Positions 7,004 to 13,844 of a DNA stretch of 22,611 nucleotides are shown piece after piece. Position 1 is the stretch's first letter; every line of letters starts with the position of its first letter. The notes below the pieces were generated by a model, which saw only the letters and a list, made by a program, of their open reading frames with translations, did no database searches and was not told the origin of the DNA. Position numbers and translations under genes: made by a program. Origin of the DNA: Sedimentisphaerales bacterium (lineage in GTDB: Bacteria; Planctomycetota; Phycisphaerae; Sedimentisphaerales; SG8-4); the NCBI GenBank assembly GCA_016932895.1, contig JAFGCA010000348.1, positions 1-22,611 on the forward strand, in the 5' to 3' direction.

Positions 7004-7510
7004 TCAGACGGACTGTTCCTGAATCCGACGCAGTACGAGGGGAATTGGCTCGTCGTAACATGCGGAAATATCTACGCCGTACCTCTCTCTGACGCGCTCG
7101 ATCAGAGATGCCCGCCCGCCCGGGACGTACTGCTCCCAAGTGCTGAGTCGGCTTTCATTCGAAACGTACGAGGTCAGATAGGATGTGCCCAGGATCTCGC
7201 TCCAGAATTCGTCGACGAAGGGACGCAACGCCTCGATCTGGTCATTCGAGGCAAATCCCACGCGGGCGGGCTTGCTGCCGGGCCGCGGTATTCGCTCGCC
7301 GTCTCTCCTCATCCACTCAACTCTGCTCTGAAACGCTCTTCGCAACTCTTCAATGGCTTCTTCGTGAGTGGCCCCCCCTGCGACTAACGCAGCAAACTCT
7401 CGGATCGAGGCATACGGAACACCTGTCCGCGTATGGCCCGTTTTCACATCGTAGTCCTCGAACCGGTATTCGCGTCGCCACCATCGAAGTAACTTCCTCG
7501 GAATTGACAT
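7004..7510 (-). CDS. HicB-like two-domain protein
   Basis: The protein has 168 residues. Residues about 30-80 resemble a HicB-type antitoxin/RNase-H-like fold: a strand pair, then GATHEEAIEELRRAF (46-60) and the trailing GERIPRPGS (71-79). Residues about 84-168 form a second conserved-looking region with EFWSEILGTSYLTSYVS, SRLSTWEQYVPGGR and YGVDISACYDEPIPLVLRRI, which I cannot assign. The start at 7510 follows GGGAGTGAGCG. No HicA-like toxin gene is adjacent, so a toxin-antitoxin role is not supported; a regulatory or stand-alone role is equally possible. The membrane-protein gene upstream ends 53 bp away and may share a transcript. Confidence 0.75.
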   Translation of the reverse strand: MSIPRKLLRWWRREYRFEDYDVKTGHTRTGVPYASIREFAALVAGGATHEEAIEELRRAFQSRVEWMRRDGERIPRPGSKPARVGFASNDQIEALRPFVDEFWSEILGTSYLTSYVSNESRLSTWEQYVPGGRASLIERVRERYGVDISACYDEPIPLVLRRIQEQSV

Positions 7511-7563
7511 CGCTCACTCCCTTGCGACCGGGTGCGTTTCACTCCCGACGTTGCCGGACACAG

Positions 7564-7941
7564 CTACGTAGGGTCACATGTTCGCTCTGATTCTTGCACG
7601 GCTGAAGAAGGCGTGGCCGGACGTTCCTCGCCCTTCTTTCGAGCGCCGCAGACGACTCTTACGATTCCAGCATATAGGAAGGCGGGAATCCAGCCCAGGA
7701 GGATTACCGGGACAACGCCGATCTCTTCAGGAAAACTGCGGACCACGACATCGCTCGGTACGCCGGATGCGCGCAGAAGCGCCGGTAGCACCAGGGTGAA
7801 CAGAATGACGCACAGGACCAACAGGCCGTACAAACACAGCGCGCCCTCGAAAACACTACGCCTTCGGATCGTCACCCGCGCCGAGACAATCAGAGCGCAA
7901 AGAACGAAAACTCCCTGTCCGATCAACGCAAGAATCAGCAT
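7564..7941 (-). CDS. Small membrane protein, function unknown
   Basis: The protein has 125 residues from ATG at 7941, which follows GGAGGTGAAATC, a strong ribosome site; the in-frame ATG six codons upstream lacks one. Three membrane segments are visible (about residues 2-22, 32-54, 71-96). The C-terminal tail is charged (GARKKGEERP) and probably cytoplasmic. Fifty-three bases separate it from the HicB-like gene downstream. I do not recognise a family. Confidence 0.7.
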   Translation of the reverse strand: MLILALIGQGVFVLCALIVSARVTIRRRSVFEGALCLYGLLVLCVILFTLVLPALLRASGVPSDVVVRSFPEEIGVVPVILLGWIPAFLYAGIVRVVCGARKKGEERPATPSSAVQESERTCDPT

Positions 7942-8380
7942 GATTTCACCTCCGCACACCGATCAACTTGTCAACCAAACGCAAATAGTCCACCGCTTTT
8001 CTTCCGTTGTATCGAACGCCTGTTTCAAACACAAGCACCTGACAACGCGCCCGCTCCGGCCGCATGCTGCAATATCTCAATCCAGCCAGAAAATCAAAAT
8101 ATACACCGAGGAAACTTCGTCATCGGCTGCCACTGACACGGTGACCGTGGCAGCGCTGTTCTCCGCACGCACAGAGCAGCAACGGCGCGCCTCTCGGATT
8201 CCCTCCCGATAACAGGCCTGTAGTCATCGCGTCACAAGCTTCCCGCGCTTTTGCGGGGCATTCGTTTTCTTTCTCTTTCCTCGACATGGCAACCTCAATG
8301 CAAGATACTCACGCATACGTCGCACAAGCTTCGCAACGGCAACTGTCGCGACTTCCACAAGCGCAACGGCGCAAACGCTG
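7942..8380. other. 439-bp stretch without a convincing gene
   Basis: No frame here looks like a protein. Two inverted repeats are visible: GCTGCCAC / GTGGCAGC (8126-8133 and 8147-8154, 13-base loop containing CACGGTGACCGTG), and CCCGC / GCGGG (8242-8246 and 8253-8257, loop GCTTTT). The second follows the 3' end of the minus-strand gene at 8381 by about 125 bp but lacks a U-tract on that strand. A consensus TTGACA on the minus strand (about 7967-7972) is too close to the ribosome site of the 7941 gene to be its -35 box. Confidence 0.5.
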
Positions 8381-8728
8381 TCACTTCGGTCTTCGTTTCG
8401 AATACTTACCCTCCGAACGAACGGAGGTCTGCTCGAGACAATCGGGGCGATTCCTGATGTCCAGCCAATATTCCTTCCTAATGTCCTCATCGATCTCCAC
8501 AATCCCCGGGTACAGTGTATCATCGCCGTTCTTTTTGCAGCCCGAAATCCAGTACTCCTCGTCCGTCTCCACATCGATGTAGTTGGCCTTGTAGCCTCTG
8601 ATCGGCTCCAAAACCTTGCCTGCGTAATAGGCGGTCTTTCCCGTCTTCGAGAACTCGACACGTCCGATCCGCCCCGGCCCGGAAAGCCCCTCCGCCTTAC
8701 ACTCGATGTACATAATCCGATTCTTCAT
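8381..8728 (-). CDS. Small conserved hypothetical protein (MMYIE..GPGRIGRV..ISG type)
   Basis: The protein has 115 residues. It matches a widespread small family that I recall by its pattern: MYIECKAEGLSGPGRIGRV, FSKTGKTAYYAGK, KANYIDVETDEEYWISGCKK and VEIDEDIRKEYW. Some databases label relatives as '1-deoxy-D-xylulose-5-phosphate synthase', which cannot be right for a protein of this size without thiamine-diphosphate motifs. The ribosome site is GAGGG before the ATG at 8728. It is the last gene of the minus-strand unit starting at 12850, 27 bp after the zinc-ribbon membrane-protein gene. It is probably cytoplasmic; no function is known to me. Confidence 0.75.
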   Translation of the reverse strand: MKNRIMYIECKAEGLSGPGRIGRVEFSKTGKTAYYAGKVLEPIRGYKANYIDVETDEEYWISGCKKNGDDTLYPGIVEIDEDIRKEYWLDIRNRPDCLEQTSVRSEGKYSKRRPK

Positions 8729-8755
8729 TACGCCCTCAATTCCTCGCTCAAAAAC

Positions 8756-9871
8756 TCAACTCCAGACCACCGTGACGTAGACGAGGTGGTTGTCGTCGTC
8801 GACGATGGCCCCTGCTTCCAGGTAGCCGCCTTTCGGTCGAAACTCGTAGCGTCTTCCGCGGTCTATCGGTTGGCGGTGCCATTCGGGCGCGCCGGGTTCG
8901 GCCTGGAAGGACTGAAACCACAGCGTATCGTATGGCCAGCCGCTTTTGCGCGCCGGCGCAGGGGGCGAAGGCTCAGGCTTCCTTTGAAACGGCTCGGCCT
9001 GTTTGCCTTTCAAGCTGGGTGATTCGCTGAGAAATCGTTCGATCTCGGCCGGACTTGCACGGAAACGAAGGAACTCTTCGCCCGAGAAAGGCGACGACCA
9101 CTCGTGCACATTGATGTCCGTCGCCCCGGCCGGCAGAGCTGCCAGCCGCGCATTCTCGAGAATCTTCGCGGCTCTGACAGCAGGCTGCAACTCTTGGAGA
9201 GCAATCGGTCGAAATCGCAGGGCGCTATACAACGTCATACTGCTCAGAATGACCGCCGGCAGCAGAAACAGCACCGCCCAGATGGCGGCGTGCCGGATTC
9301 TGCGTCTGAGAAACCGATGGAGGAGGGCCTGACAGAGCAGCAGCGCGCCCGCCAGGAGACCCCAGCCGAATGCACCCTTGACGCACTCGATCGCGACCAC
9401 CCACCAGACGACACCGGAGAGCACCAGGATGATCTGCCGGCCGACGACGAGGCCCAGAAAGAGAATGACCGCGCCGAGGAGACTCAACCATGCCGGGAAT
9501 CGCGGCGTGAGGTGGCCTTGCGGCGACCGGCGCCGGGCGGAGAATTTGTGGCCGCAGCTTTCGCAGCGGTACCTGCCCAGGATGGCCAGGACGGCCGTGA
9601 CGAACAGCGCGAAGAAAGAGACCAGTCCGGCCAGGCACAAGACGAACCCCAGACACATATCCAGCCTGGGAACACCCAGCCAGATCAACAGCAAAAAGCT
9701 AAGGAACGCCGCGAGATTCACGAGGAACGGCCTGGCGGATCTTCGCACGTGTTCGCTTTGACACGCGGGGCAAGTCAACTTCCCGCGCTGCTGACCCGGG
9801 GCGCGATCCACGTCCCCGCCCTCTGCAATGTTGGCGGCGACCCCATTGTCTTCCTTTTCTTCCAACGGCAT
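8756..9871 (-). CDS. Membrane protein with split zinc ribbon
   Basis: The protein has 371 residues. Two CxxC pairs, C34/C37 (LTCPACQSE) and C103/C106 (YRCESCGHKF), flank a pair of membrane segments (about 49-68 and 73-98). Both pairs would lie on the same side of the membrane and could bind one zinc. Further membrane segments follow (about 128-145, 148-165, 168-188, 196-216). Residues about 230-371 form a soluble domain rich in Pro, Arg and aromatic residues that I do not recognise. ATG at 9871 is upstream of the first CxxC but has only a weak ribosome site. It lies 33 bp after the nitroreductase gene and 27 bp before the small conserved gene, consistent with one operon. Confidence 0.75.
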   Translation of the reverse strand: MPLEEKEDNGVAANIAEGGDVDRAPGQQRGKLTCPACQSEHVRRSARPFLVNLAAFLSFLLLIWLGVPRLDMCLGFVLCLAGLVSFFALFVTAVLAILGRYRCESCGHKFSARRRSPQGHLTPRFPAWLSLLGAVILFLGLVVGRQIILVLSGVVWWVVAIECVKGAFGWGLLAGALLLCQALLHRFLRRRIRHAAIWAVLFLLPAVILSSMTLYSALRFRPIALQELQPAVRAAKILENARLAALPAGATDINVHEWSSPFSGEEFLRFRASPAEIERFLSESPSLKGKQAEPFQRKPEPSPPAPARKSGWPYDTLWFQSFQAEPGAPEWHRQPIDRGRRYEFRPKGGYLEAGAIVDDDNHLVYVTVVWS

Positions 9872-9904
9872 CTGAATCTCACTTTCACGGGTAACGAAAA
9901 AGCA

Positions 9905-10573
9905 TCATACGAACTCGGCGATTTCTTTGAGGGGTTTCTTTTTCAGGTCGGGGACGGTGGCGTTTTCGCCGGGGTAGCCGACGACGAGAATCAGAAAGGG
10001 TCGCTCGTGGTCGGGACGGCCCAGGATTTCGTTGAGGAACCCGGCCCGGGGAGGCGTGTAGGTCAGCGCTACCAGGCCCGCGTGATGGACGGCGGCGATC
10101 AGCAGGCCCGTGGCGATCCCAACCGATTCGCGCGCGAAATAGTGTTGGACCTTGCTCCCGTCGGGCGCAACGCCGTGCTTCCGGGCGAAGATCGCGATCA
10201 GGTACGGCGCGATTTCCAGGAAGGGCTTTTGCGCATCCGTCCCCAGGCTCGACAGGGCGCCGAGCCATTCCTCGCCCGCCAGGCCCGCGTAGAACTTCGC
10301 TTCCTCGCGCTCGGCCGCGGCGCGGATTTGCCGCTTGACGTCGGCATCGCAGACCGCCACGAAATGCCAGGGCTGCATGTTCGCCCCGCTGGGCGCCGAG
10401 CCGGCTGTGAGCAGGCACTGCTCGATCACCTCGCGCGGCACCGGCCGGTCGGAGAACTGGCGTACGCTACGCCGTCGCTGCATCTCGGCACAGAACGCCC
10501 CCGCCCGCCGGCGCATCTCCGAAACGGGATACTCCCGGTACGAACGCAAGCTCACATATTTCGCCTCTGCCAT
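9905..10573 (-). CDS. Nitroreductase-family flavoprotein, iodotyrosine-deiodinase-like
   Basis: The 222-residue cytoplasmic protein should bind FMN as a homodimer. Family features are [14 protein letters not shown] (33-46), [13 protein letters not shown] (60-72), the central helix [19 protein letters not shown] and the C-terminal [17 protein letters not shown]. The last two, with [16 protein letters not shown], resemble the iodotyrosine deiodinase branch of the superfamily rather than classic NfsB. That branch performs reductive dehalogenation of halotyrosines, and bacterial members exist. Substrate preference cannot be read from sequence alone. The gene lies 20 bp after the small membrane-protein gene in the same unit. 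Confidence 0.88.
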   Translation of the reverse strand: MAEAKYVSLRSYREYPVSEMRRRAGAFCAEMQRRRSVRQFSDRPVPREVIEQCLLTAGSAPSGANMQPWHFVAVCDADVKRQIRAAAEREEAKFYAGLAGEEWLGALSSLGTDAQKPFLEIAPYLIAIFARKHGVAPDGSKVQHYFARESVGIATGLLIAAVHHAGLVALTYTPPRAGFLNEILGRPDHERPFLILVVGYPGENATVPDLKKKPLKEIAEFV

Positions 10574-10593
10574 GGCATCTCCAATCTATTGCC

Positions 10594-10842
10594 TCACGCA
10601 TCTTCGCTCGTCGCGTCCCGATCCTGTTCATCGGCCAGCAGACGCTGGAGGTATCGATCCAGAGCCAGCGCGCCCGAGTAGCCGAAGGCCACGCCGGCCA
10701 GGCCCGCGACGACGGCCATGGCTACCAGCGGCACTTCGCCGAAGATGCCGCGCAGCATCGTATCCCGGCTCTGCACAATCGCCGCGTGCGTGAAGAGCAA
10801 CAATACGAACGAACGAAACAGCAAGGTGATTCCCGGTTTCAT
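10594..10842 (-). CDS. 82-residue membrane protein
   Basis: The protein has two membrane segments (about residues 4-24 and 36-58) and an acidic cytoplasmic-type tail (LLADEQDRDATSEDA). GGGAGGTGACAC precedes the ATG at 10842, a strong ribosome site. The start overlaps the stop of the 43-residue ORF upstream (ATGA). Function is unknown. Confidence 0.7.
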   Translation of the reverse strand: MKPGITLLFRSFVLLLFTHAAIVQSRDTMLRGIFGEVPLVAMAVVAGLAGVAFGYSGALALDRYLQRLLADEQDRDATSEDA

Positions 10843-10970
10843 GTGTCACCTCCCAGACGTACATCCTCAAGTGTCACAACGCGTAGCCCCGGGCCAGGGC
10901 CCTCGTGCAAGGCAACGGTATCTTGTCCGAGCGAAAACCTCTCGGCCGGTTGCGCATTGTAGCGAATCAG
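10839..10970 (-). CDS. Candidate 43-residue ORF fitted between two overlaps (CTG start)
   Basis: This frame fills the apparent gap between the DUF4085-like gene and the 82-residue membrane-protein gene. It would start with CTG at 10970, sharing CTGA with the stop of the upstream gene, and it ends in a TGA sharing ATGA with the start of the downstream gene. The peptide looks protein-like: IRYNAQPAERFSLGQDTVAL, then about 22 more residues ending DVRLGGDT, without low-complexity sequence. The frame stays open only about 33 bases upstream of the CTG and has no ATG, so either CTG is used by reinitiation or an original ATG was mutated. No family is recognised. Confidence 0.45.
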   Translation of the reverse strand: MIRYNAQPAERFSLGQDTVALHEGPGPGLRVVTLEDVRLGGDT

Positions 10971-11494
10971 CGACTTTTGGGCAGCTTCTTGCGGCTGTAG
11001 TTAAAGCGTTTGAAGACGACCGACAGTTCGCTGCCGGTGCTAAAGAGAATACTATGCCGGTAGGCGACGGGCCCTTCGCGAGTCAGCTCGCTGTAGAGCC
11101 AGCGTTCCAGGAGCGTGCCGTTCGGACCGCCGGCGGCGCCCCGGAGCCGCGCATCGACGGCCTCGATGCCGGCGTACTTAAGCTCGTAGAGCCACGCACC
11201 GGTGCCGTCGGTGACCTCTATCGCGGCGCCGCTGCCGCGCAACCGGGGCAGGACAGCCGGAACGTTTGTCTGCAGCACATCTCCCAGCATCATCTGGAAC
11301 ACAGTCCCATCGTGCAAATGATAGGCGTAGTCACGCCAGAACTGTTGCTGGTGCTCGCTGAAGTGCTCCAAGAGCAATTCCAATTGCTCTTCGTACGCCG
11401 CGACGTTGCGATCCCAGGTTCGCTGGGCCCTGGCCACCACATCGTGGTCGGAACTGTTAATCTCGCTCATCAGCTTCCAGGTAAAATACTGCAT
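10967..11494 (-). CDS. DUF4085-like protein
   Basis: The protein has 175 residues from ATG at 11494. An upstream in-frame start at 11518 would overlap the preceding gene; the ATG at 11494 has GAGGGATGCC before it and begins MQYFTWKLMSEINS, the typical opening of DUF4085-type proteins (MxYFTxEL). The body is hydrophilic with a Glu/Gln-rich helical stretch (YEEQLELLLEHFSEHQQQF, about 33-51) and no membrane segment. It is presumably cytoplasmic and uncharacterised. It starts 8 bp after the end of the gene at 11503 and overlaps the 43-residue ORF. Confidence 0.75.
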   Translation of the reverse strand: MQYFTWKLMSEINSSDHDVVARAQRTWDRNVAAYEEQLELLLEHFSEHQQQFWRDYAYHLHDGTVFQMMLGDVLQTNVPAVLPRLRGSGAAIEVTDGTGAWLYELKYAGIEAVDARLRGAAGGPNGTLLERWLYSELTREGPVAYRHSILFSTGSELSVVFKRFNYSRKKLPKSR

Positions 11495-11502
11495 GGCATC
11501 CC

Positions 11503-11916
11503 TCACTGTAGACAACACATCTGCTTCTCGTCCGGCCTACTCCTATGTCCTGGCCTACGCACGTGATGATTCGGATCTCGCGGATATCGGGGGCGACTCA
11601 GCACAACGCCGTAGCGCCGCCAACGGTTGGAGAACTCGTCGTACGAAAGCACTTCCCGGCCGACCAGGGGGTCTCCGATGACGACCTCGGACTCGGTGAC
11701 GCGCAGGACGGCAACGAAATGATCGATCAGGAACCGGTAGCGCACGGCTGCCAGCACAATCGCCAGAATCAGCGTCAGCGGGACGATGTAGGCAACCAGC
11801 CACCAGGGCTTTTTCCACCGGCCGGCCCGCAACCCGACGACGGCGCCCGCTGCCGCCAGGATCAGAACTCCAATCGTCTTCAAGTAAATCGATAACATCG
11901 GTCCCCAGTCACTCAC
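11503..11916 (-). CDS. Internally deleted C39-peptidase-like membrane protein
   Basis: The protein has 137 residues. Residues 7-27 and about 37-56 are two membrane helices (MLSIYLKTIGVLILAAAGAV and WWLVAYIVPLTLILAIVLA). They run straight into RYRFLIDHFVAVL and VVIGDPLVGREVLSYDEF, then RWRRYGVVL. The second part resembles the C-terminal half of a C39-type cysteine peptidase domain, with the catalytic His (H66) and Asp (D82, in GDP). The Cys-containing half that should lie between (a YTCGPAA-like segment) is absent. After GVVL the frame runs on for about 32 basic residues with no resemblance to the family. The gene probably derives from a membrane-anchored peptidase by internal deletion. It overlaps the upstream gene by ATGA and may still be translated, but cannot be a Cys peptidase. 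Confidence 0.65.
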   Translation of the reverse strand: MSDWGPMLSIYLKTIGVLILAAAGAVVGLRAGRWKKPWWLVAYIVPLTLILAIVLAAVRYRFLIDHFVAVLRVTESEVVIGDPLVGREVLSYDEFSNRWRRYGVVLSRPRYPRDPNHHVRRPGHRSRPDEKQMCCLQ

Positions 11917-12374
11917 ATGTCACGGTCCTCGTCACAGACGGCCCGTTCCAATTCCGCGTCGCCCAGGCCGCAGGCACGGGCGACGGCGTCTTTGCTCGTA
12001 TAGATACCGACGAGAGCGATGAAACCGGCCAGAAAGAGATTGACGACCCGCTGGATAGTAAACCCGGCCAGCGCGGCGTCGAACTCTTCCTCCGGAAGCG
12101 TCGCGATTTGCACGTACGGCCAGAAAACTCCCACGAGGGTCAACAGCAGAATGACGGAGCTCTCGGCCAGGGCCACGACGGCGGAGAACCCCGGCCGAAA
12201 AAAAACGATGACGCCGCAGAGAATGCACAGGCCGTAATAGAGGCTCTTGTACAGCGGCATCTCGTCCAGCACCGCCACACGCACATTGATCCCCCAGACA
12301 TAGTCCAGCAGGATGAACGCCGGCGTCACGAAGTAGTACAAACGCGGAATGGAGTATCGCGTCGAATCGTTCAT
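11913..12374 (-). CDS. Small multi-pass membrane protein
   Basis: The 153-residue protein has four membrane segments (about 11-28, 43-59, 66-88, 108-124). A short acidic loop (TLPEEEFDAALAG) lies between the third and fourth. The tail after residue 128 is charged. ATG at 12374 overlaps the upstream stop by 4 bp, and its own stop overlaps the next ATG by 4 bp, so it belongs to a tightly coupled operon. I do not recognise the family. Confidence 0.75.
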   Translation of the reverse strand: MNDSTRYSIPRLYYFVTPAFILLDYVWGINVRVAVLDEMPLYKSLYYGLCILCGVIVFFRPGFSAVVALAESSVILLLTLVGVFWPYVQIATLPEEEFDAALAGFTIQRVVNLFLAGFIALVGIYTSKDAVARACGLGDAELERAVCDEDRDM

Positions 12375-12850
12375 GGCTTAGCGTCCCCCACAGAACTCGT
12401 CGAGCTGGTCGTATCCAATTTGCGCGCGAGAGCGCCCGGATTGCGCCACACGCTCAGGAGATAGAAACAGAGGCCGGCGGCCATGATTCCGACGGCGGCG
12501 GTGGCGGCGTGATACTTGAAAGACGGCGCCGCGATGCAGACCAGGATAACGAGACTGCAAGCCACCACCGTCAGCGGGGTCAGCATCGTCCAGAAGTTCA
12601 GCGCTCCCCGCTCGCGCATCGACAACACATAGGGCACCGCAGACAAAACCGTCAGAAAATACGCCGCCGGCAACTCGATGCGAAACGAGAAACGAACGAA
12701 AGGCGCCAGCGAATCGACGTCCGCGCCACTCCCGGCGTAGTGCCTCACGAAGCCCCACCCGCACAAAATCGAAGCCACAGGCACCACCGCCGGCGCCAGG
12801 ACAAATCCCAGAAGCAGTCGAATGTCACTCTTGCGTGCTCTCTGGTTCAT
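12371..12850 (-). CDS. Multi-pass membrane protein, first gene of the operon
   Basis: The 159-residue protein has about four membrane segments (11-32, 56-73, 84-104, 113-131), followed by a Ser/Thr-rich C-terminus (DTTSSTSSVGD). ATG at 12850 follows GGAATTACAGAA. It is the first gene of the minus-strand unit, which continues through ATGA overlaps to 8381. Seventy bases separate it from the damaged ankyrin gene. Function is unknown. Confidence 0.72.
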   Translation of the reverse strand: MNQRARKSDIRLLLGFVLAPAVVPVASILCGWGFVRHYAGSGADVDSLAPFVRFSFRIELPAAYFLTVLSAVPYVLSMRERGALNFWTMLTPLTVVACSLVILVCIAAPSFKYHAATAAVGIMAAGLCFYLLSVWRNPGALARKLDTTSSTSSVGDAKP

Positions 12851-12920
12851 TTCTGTAATTCCGGTCTCCCAATGGCATCCTCCGGTCTGTTGCCGTACCC
12901 CCCTTTACACCGGCGAATCT

Positions 12921-13289
12921 TCACGGGCCGCTCCCCGCCGCTTCGAGCAACTGCACCACGTCCGTGTGACCGTGCTCGCGAGCATAGTCCATCGGCGCGC
13001 GGCCTTCACTTGTCCTGGCATCGATGCTTGCACCTCGGGCCAACAGAAGCTCGGCCAGCGTCGGATCGCCCTTGGATGCCACGATGGGCAATGCGGTCCA
13101 GCCGGTCTTGGTCGCAGCGTTGACCTCAGCCCCATGCTCGAGGAGCAATGCGGCAGTCCGCGCGTCCCCACGAGAGATCGCCATATGGAGGGGCGCAAAA
13201 CCCATGGTGTCGTTCGTATTGACGATGGCGCCGTTAGCAAGGAGCATCTCGACAATCTCCGTATGGCCACCCGGACAGGCAAGACACAC
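12921..13289 (-). CDS. Ankyrin-repeat protein, probably 5'-damaged
   Basis: From GTG at 13289 the frame encodes 122 residues. Three ankyrin repeats are clear: GHTEIVEMLLANGAIVN, GFAPLHMAISRGDARTAALL followed by LEHGAEVN, and GWTALPIVASKGDPTLAELL followed by LARGASIDA. A fourth partial repeat (REGHTDVVQLLE-like, written AREHGHTDVVQLLE here) ends the protein. Repeat 1 lacks its normal first half. Upstream, the same frame is open to about 13460 but has no ATG and no repeat-like sequence. A neighbouring frame offers ATG GAC ATG with protein-like residues, suggesting a frameshift near the first repeat. Ankyrin repeats mediate protein binding; the partner is unknown. The product, if made, is likely a fragment of a longer protein. 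Confidence 0.6.
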   Translation of the reverse strand: MCLACPGGHTEIVEMLLANGAIVNTNDTMGFAPLHMAISRGDARTAALLLEHGAEVNAATKTGWTALPIVASKGDPTLAELLLARGASIDARTSEGRAPMDYAREHGHTDVVQLLEAAGSGP

Positions 13290-13516
13290 TCCGCCGCCCC
13301 AAGTGCCATGTCCATTTGCTGGGGAAAATCCACGGCTGATTGCCCTTCGCCCGGAGAACGAATACGTTTCCGTCGCTCGCTCACATTCAATCTCCCGAAC
13401 CTCTGTCCAGTCCGCCTCGGCGGTTCTTTCCGCAGGGCACGCATCTCTACACGCCCCACCTCAGTCAAAGGCTATTATGGGCAAAATCTGCAAGGAAGAA
13501 AACAATAATTTTGCGG

Positions 13517-13699
13517 TGGGGCTCATGGCCCGCCGTCTACCTCATCGACAAACAAAGCTTCGTCCGCTACTGGTGGTACGGCGCGTTGAACTGGCAAGGC
13601 AGCTACGGCGAAAAGCGGATGCGCACCAGAATCGCCGAACGGCTCGGCGAGCAGGCCCCCGTCCTGACCGCCGGGATCTGGGAATTGTCGAGCCGCTGA
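13517..13699 (+). pseudogene. C-terminal remnant of a redoxin/thioredoxin-fold protein
   Basis: The frame reads WGSWPAVYLIDKQSFVRYWW, then YGALNWQGSYGEKRMR and IAERLGE. This matches the end of TlpA/redoxin-type proteins: the cis-proline loop before the last strands (WPAVYLIDKQ) and the closing helix. The N-terminal half with the CxxC active site is missing, and upstream sequence in the same frame (from 13340) looks unrelated. In the surrounding 555-bp stretch 13290-13844 I see, apart from this, only the open extension of the ankyrin frame and the promoter near 13775. Confidence 0.55.
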
Positions 13700-13771
13700 A
13701 CGGGGCGCAAGGCAGTGTCTCCCCGCCCAATTCCGTGTCTATGAGAAAGTCCTGGTACACGAGCGACCCCG

Positions 13772-13780
13772 TGCTATACT
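13772..13780 (+). promoter_or_regulatory. Extended -10 promoter element for the DUF2330-like gene
   Basis: TGCTATACT is an extended -10 box (TGn followed by TATACT, 5 of 6 to consensus). Transcription would start near 13787, giving a leader of about 58 bases before ATG at 13845. No good -35 box is present, as is common for extended -10 promoters. Confidence 0.45.
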
Positions 13781-13844
13781 GAGGCTCAGATCGAGATAGT
13801 AACTTTGGTTTGCGGCCCAATGTGATTGGGCGGGATGGGATAGG

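Noticed and set aside
7962..7973. Perfect TTGACA on the minus strand
   Set aside because: It lies only about 25-30 bases before the start codon and no -10 box fits between it and the ribosome site.
8224..8661. Alternative 145-residue minus-strand frame overlapping the small conserved gene
   Set aside because: It is out of frame with the recognisable family protein at 8381-8728 and has shadow-like Arg/Ser/Thr composition.
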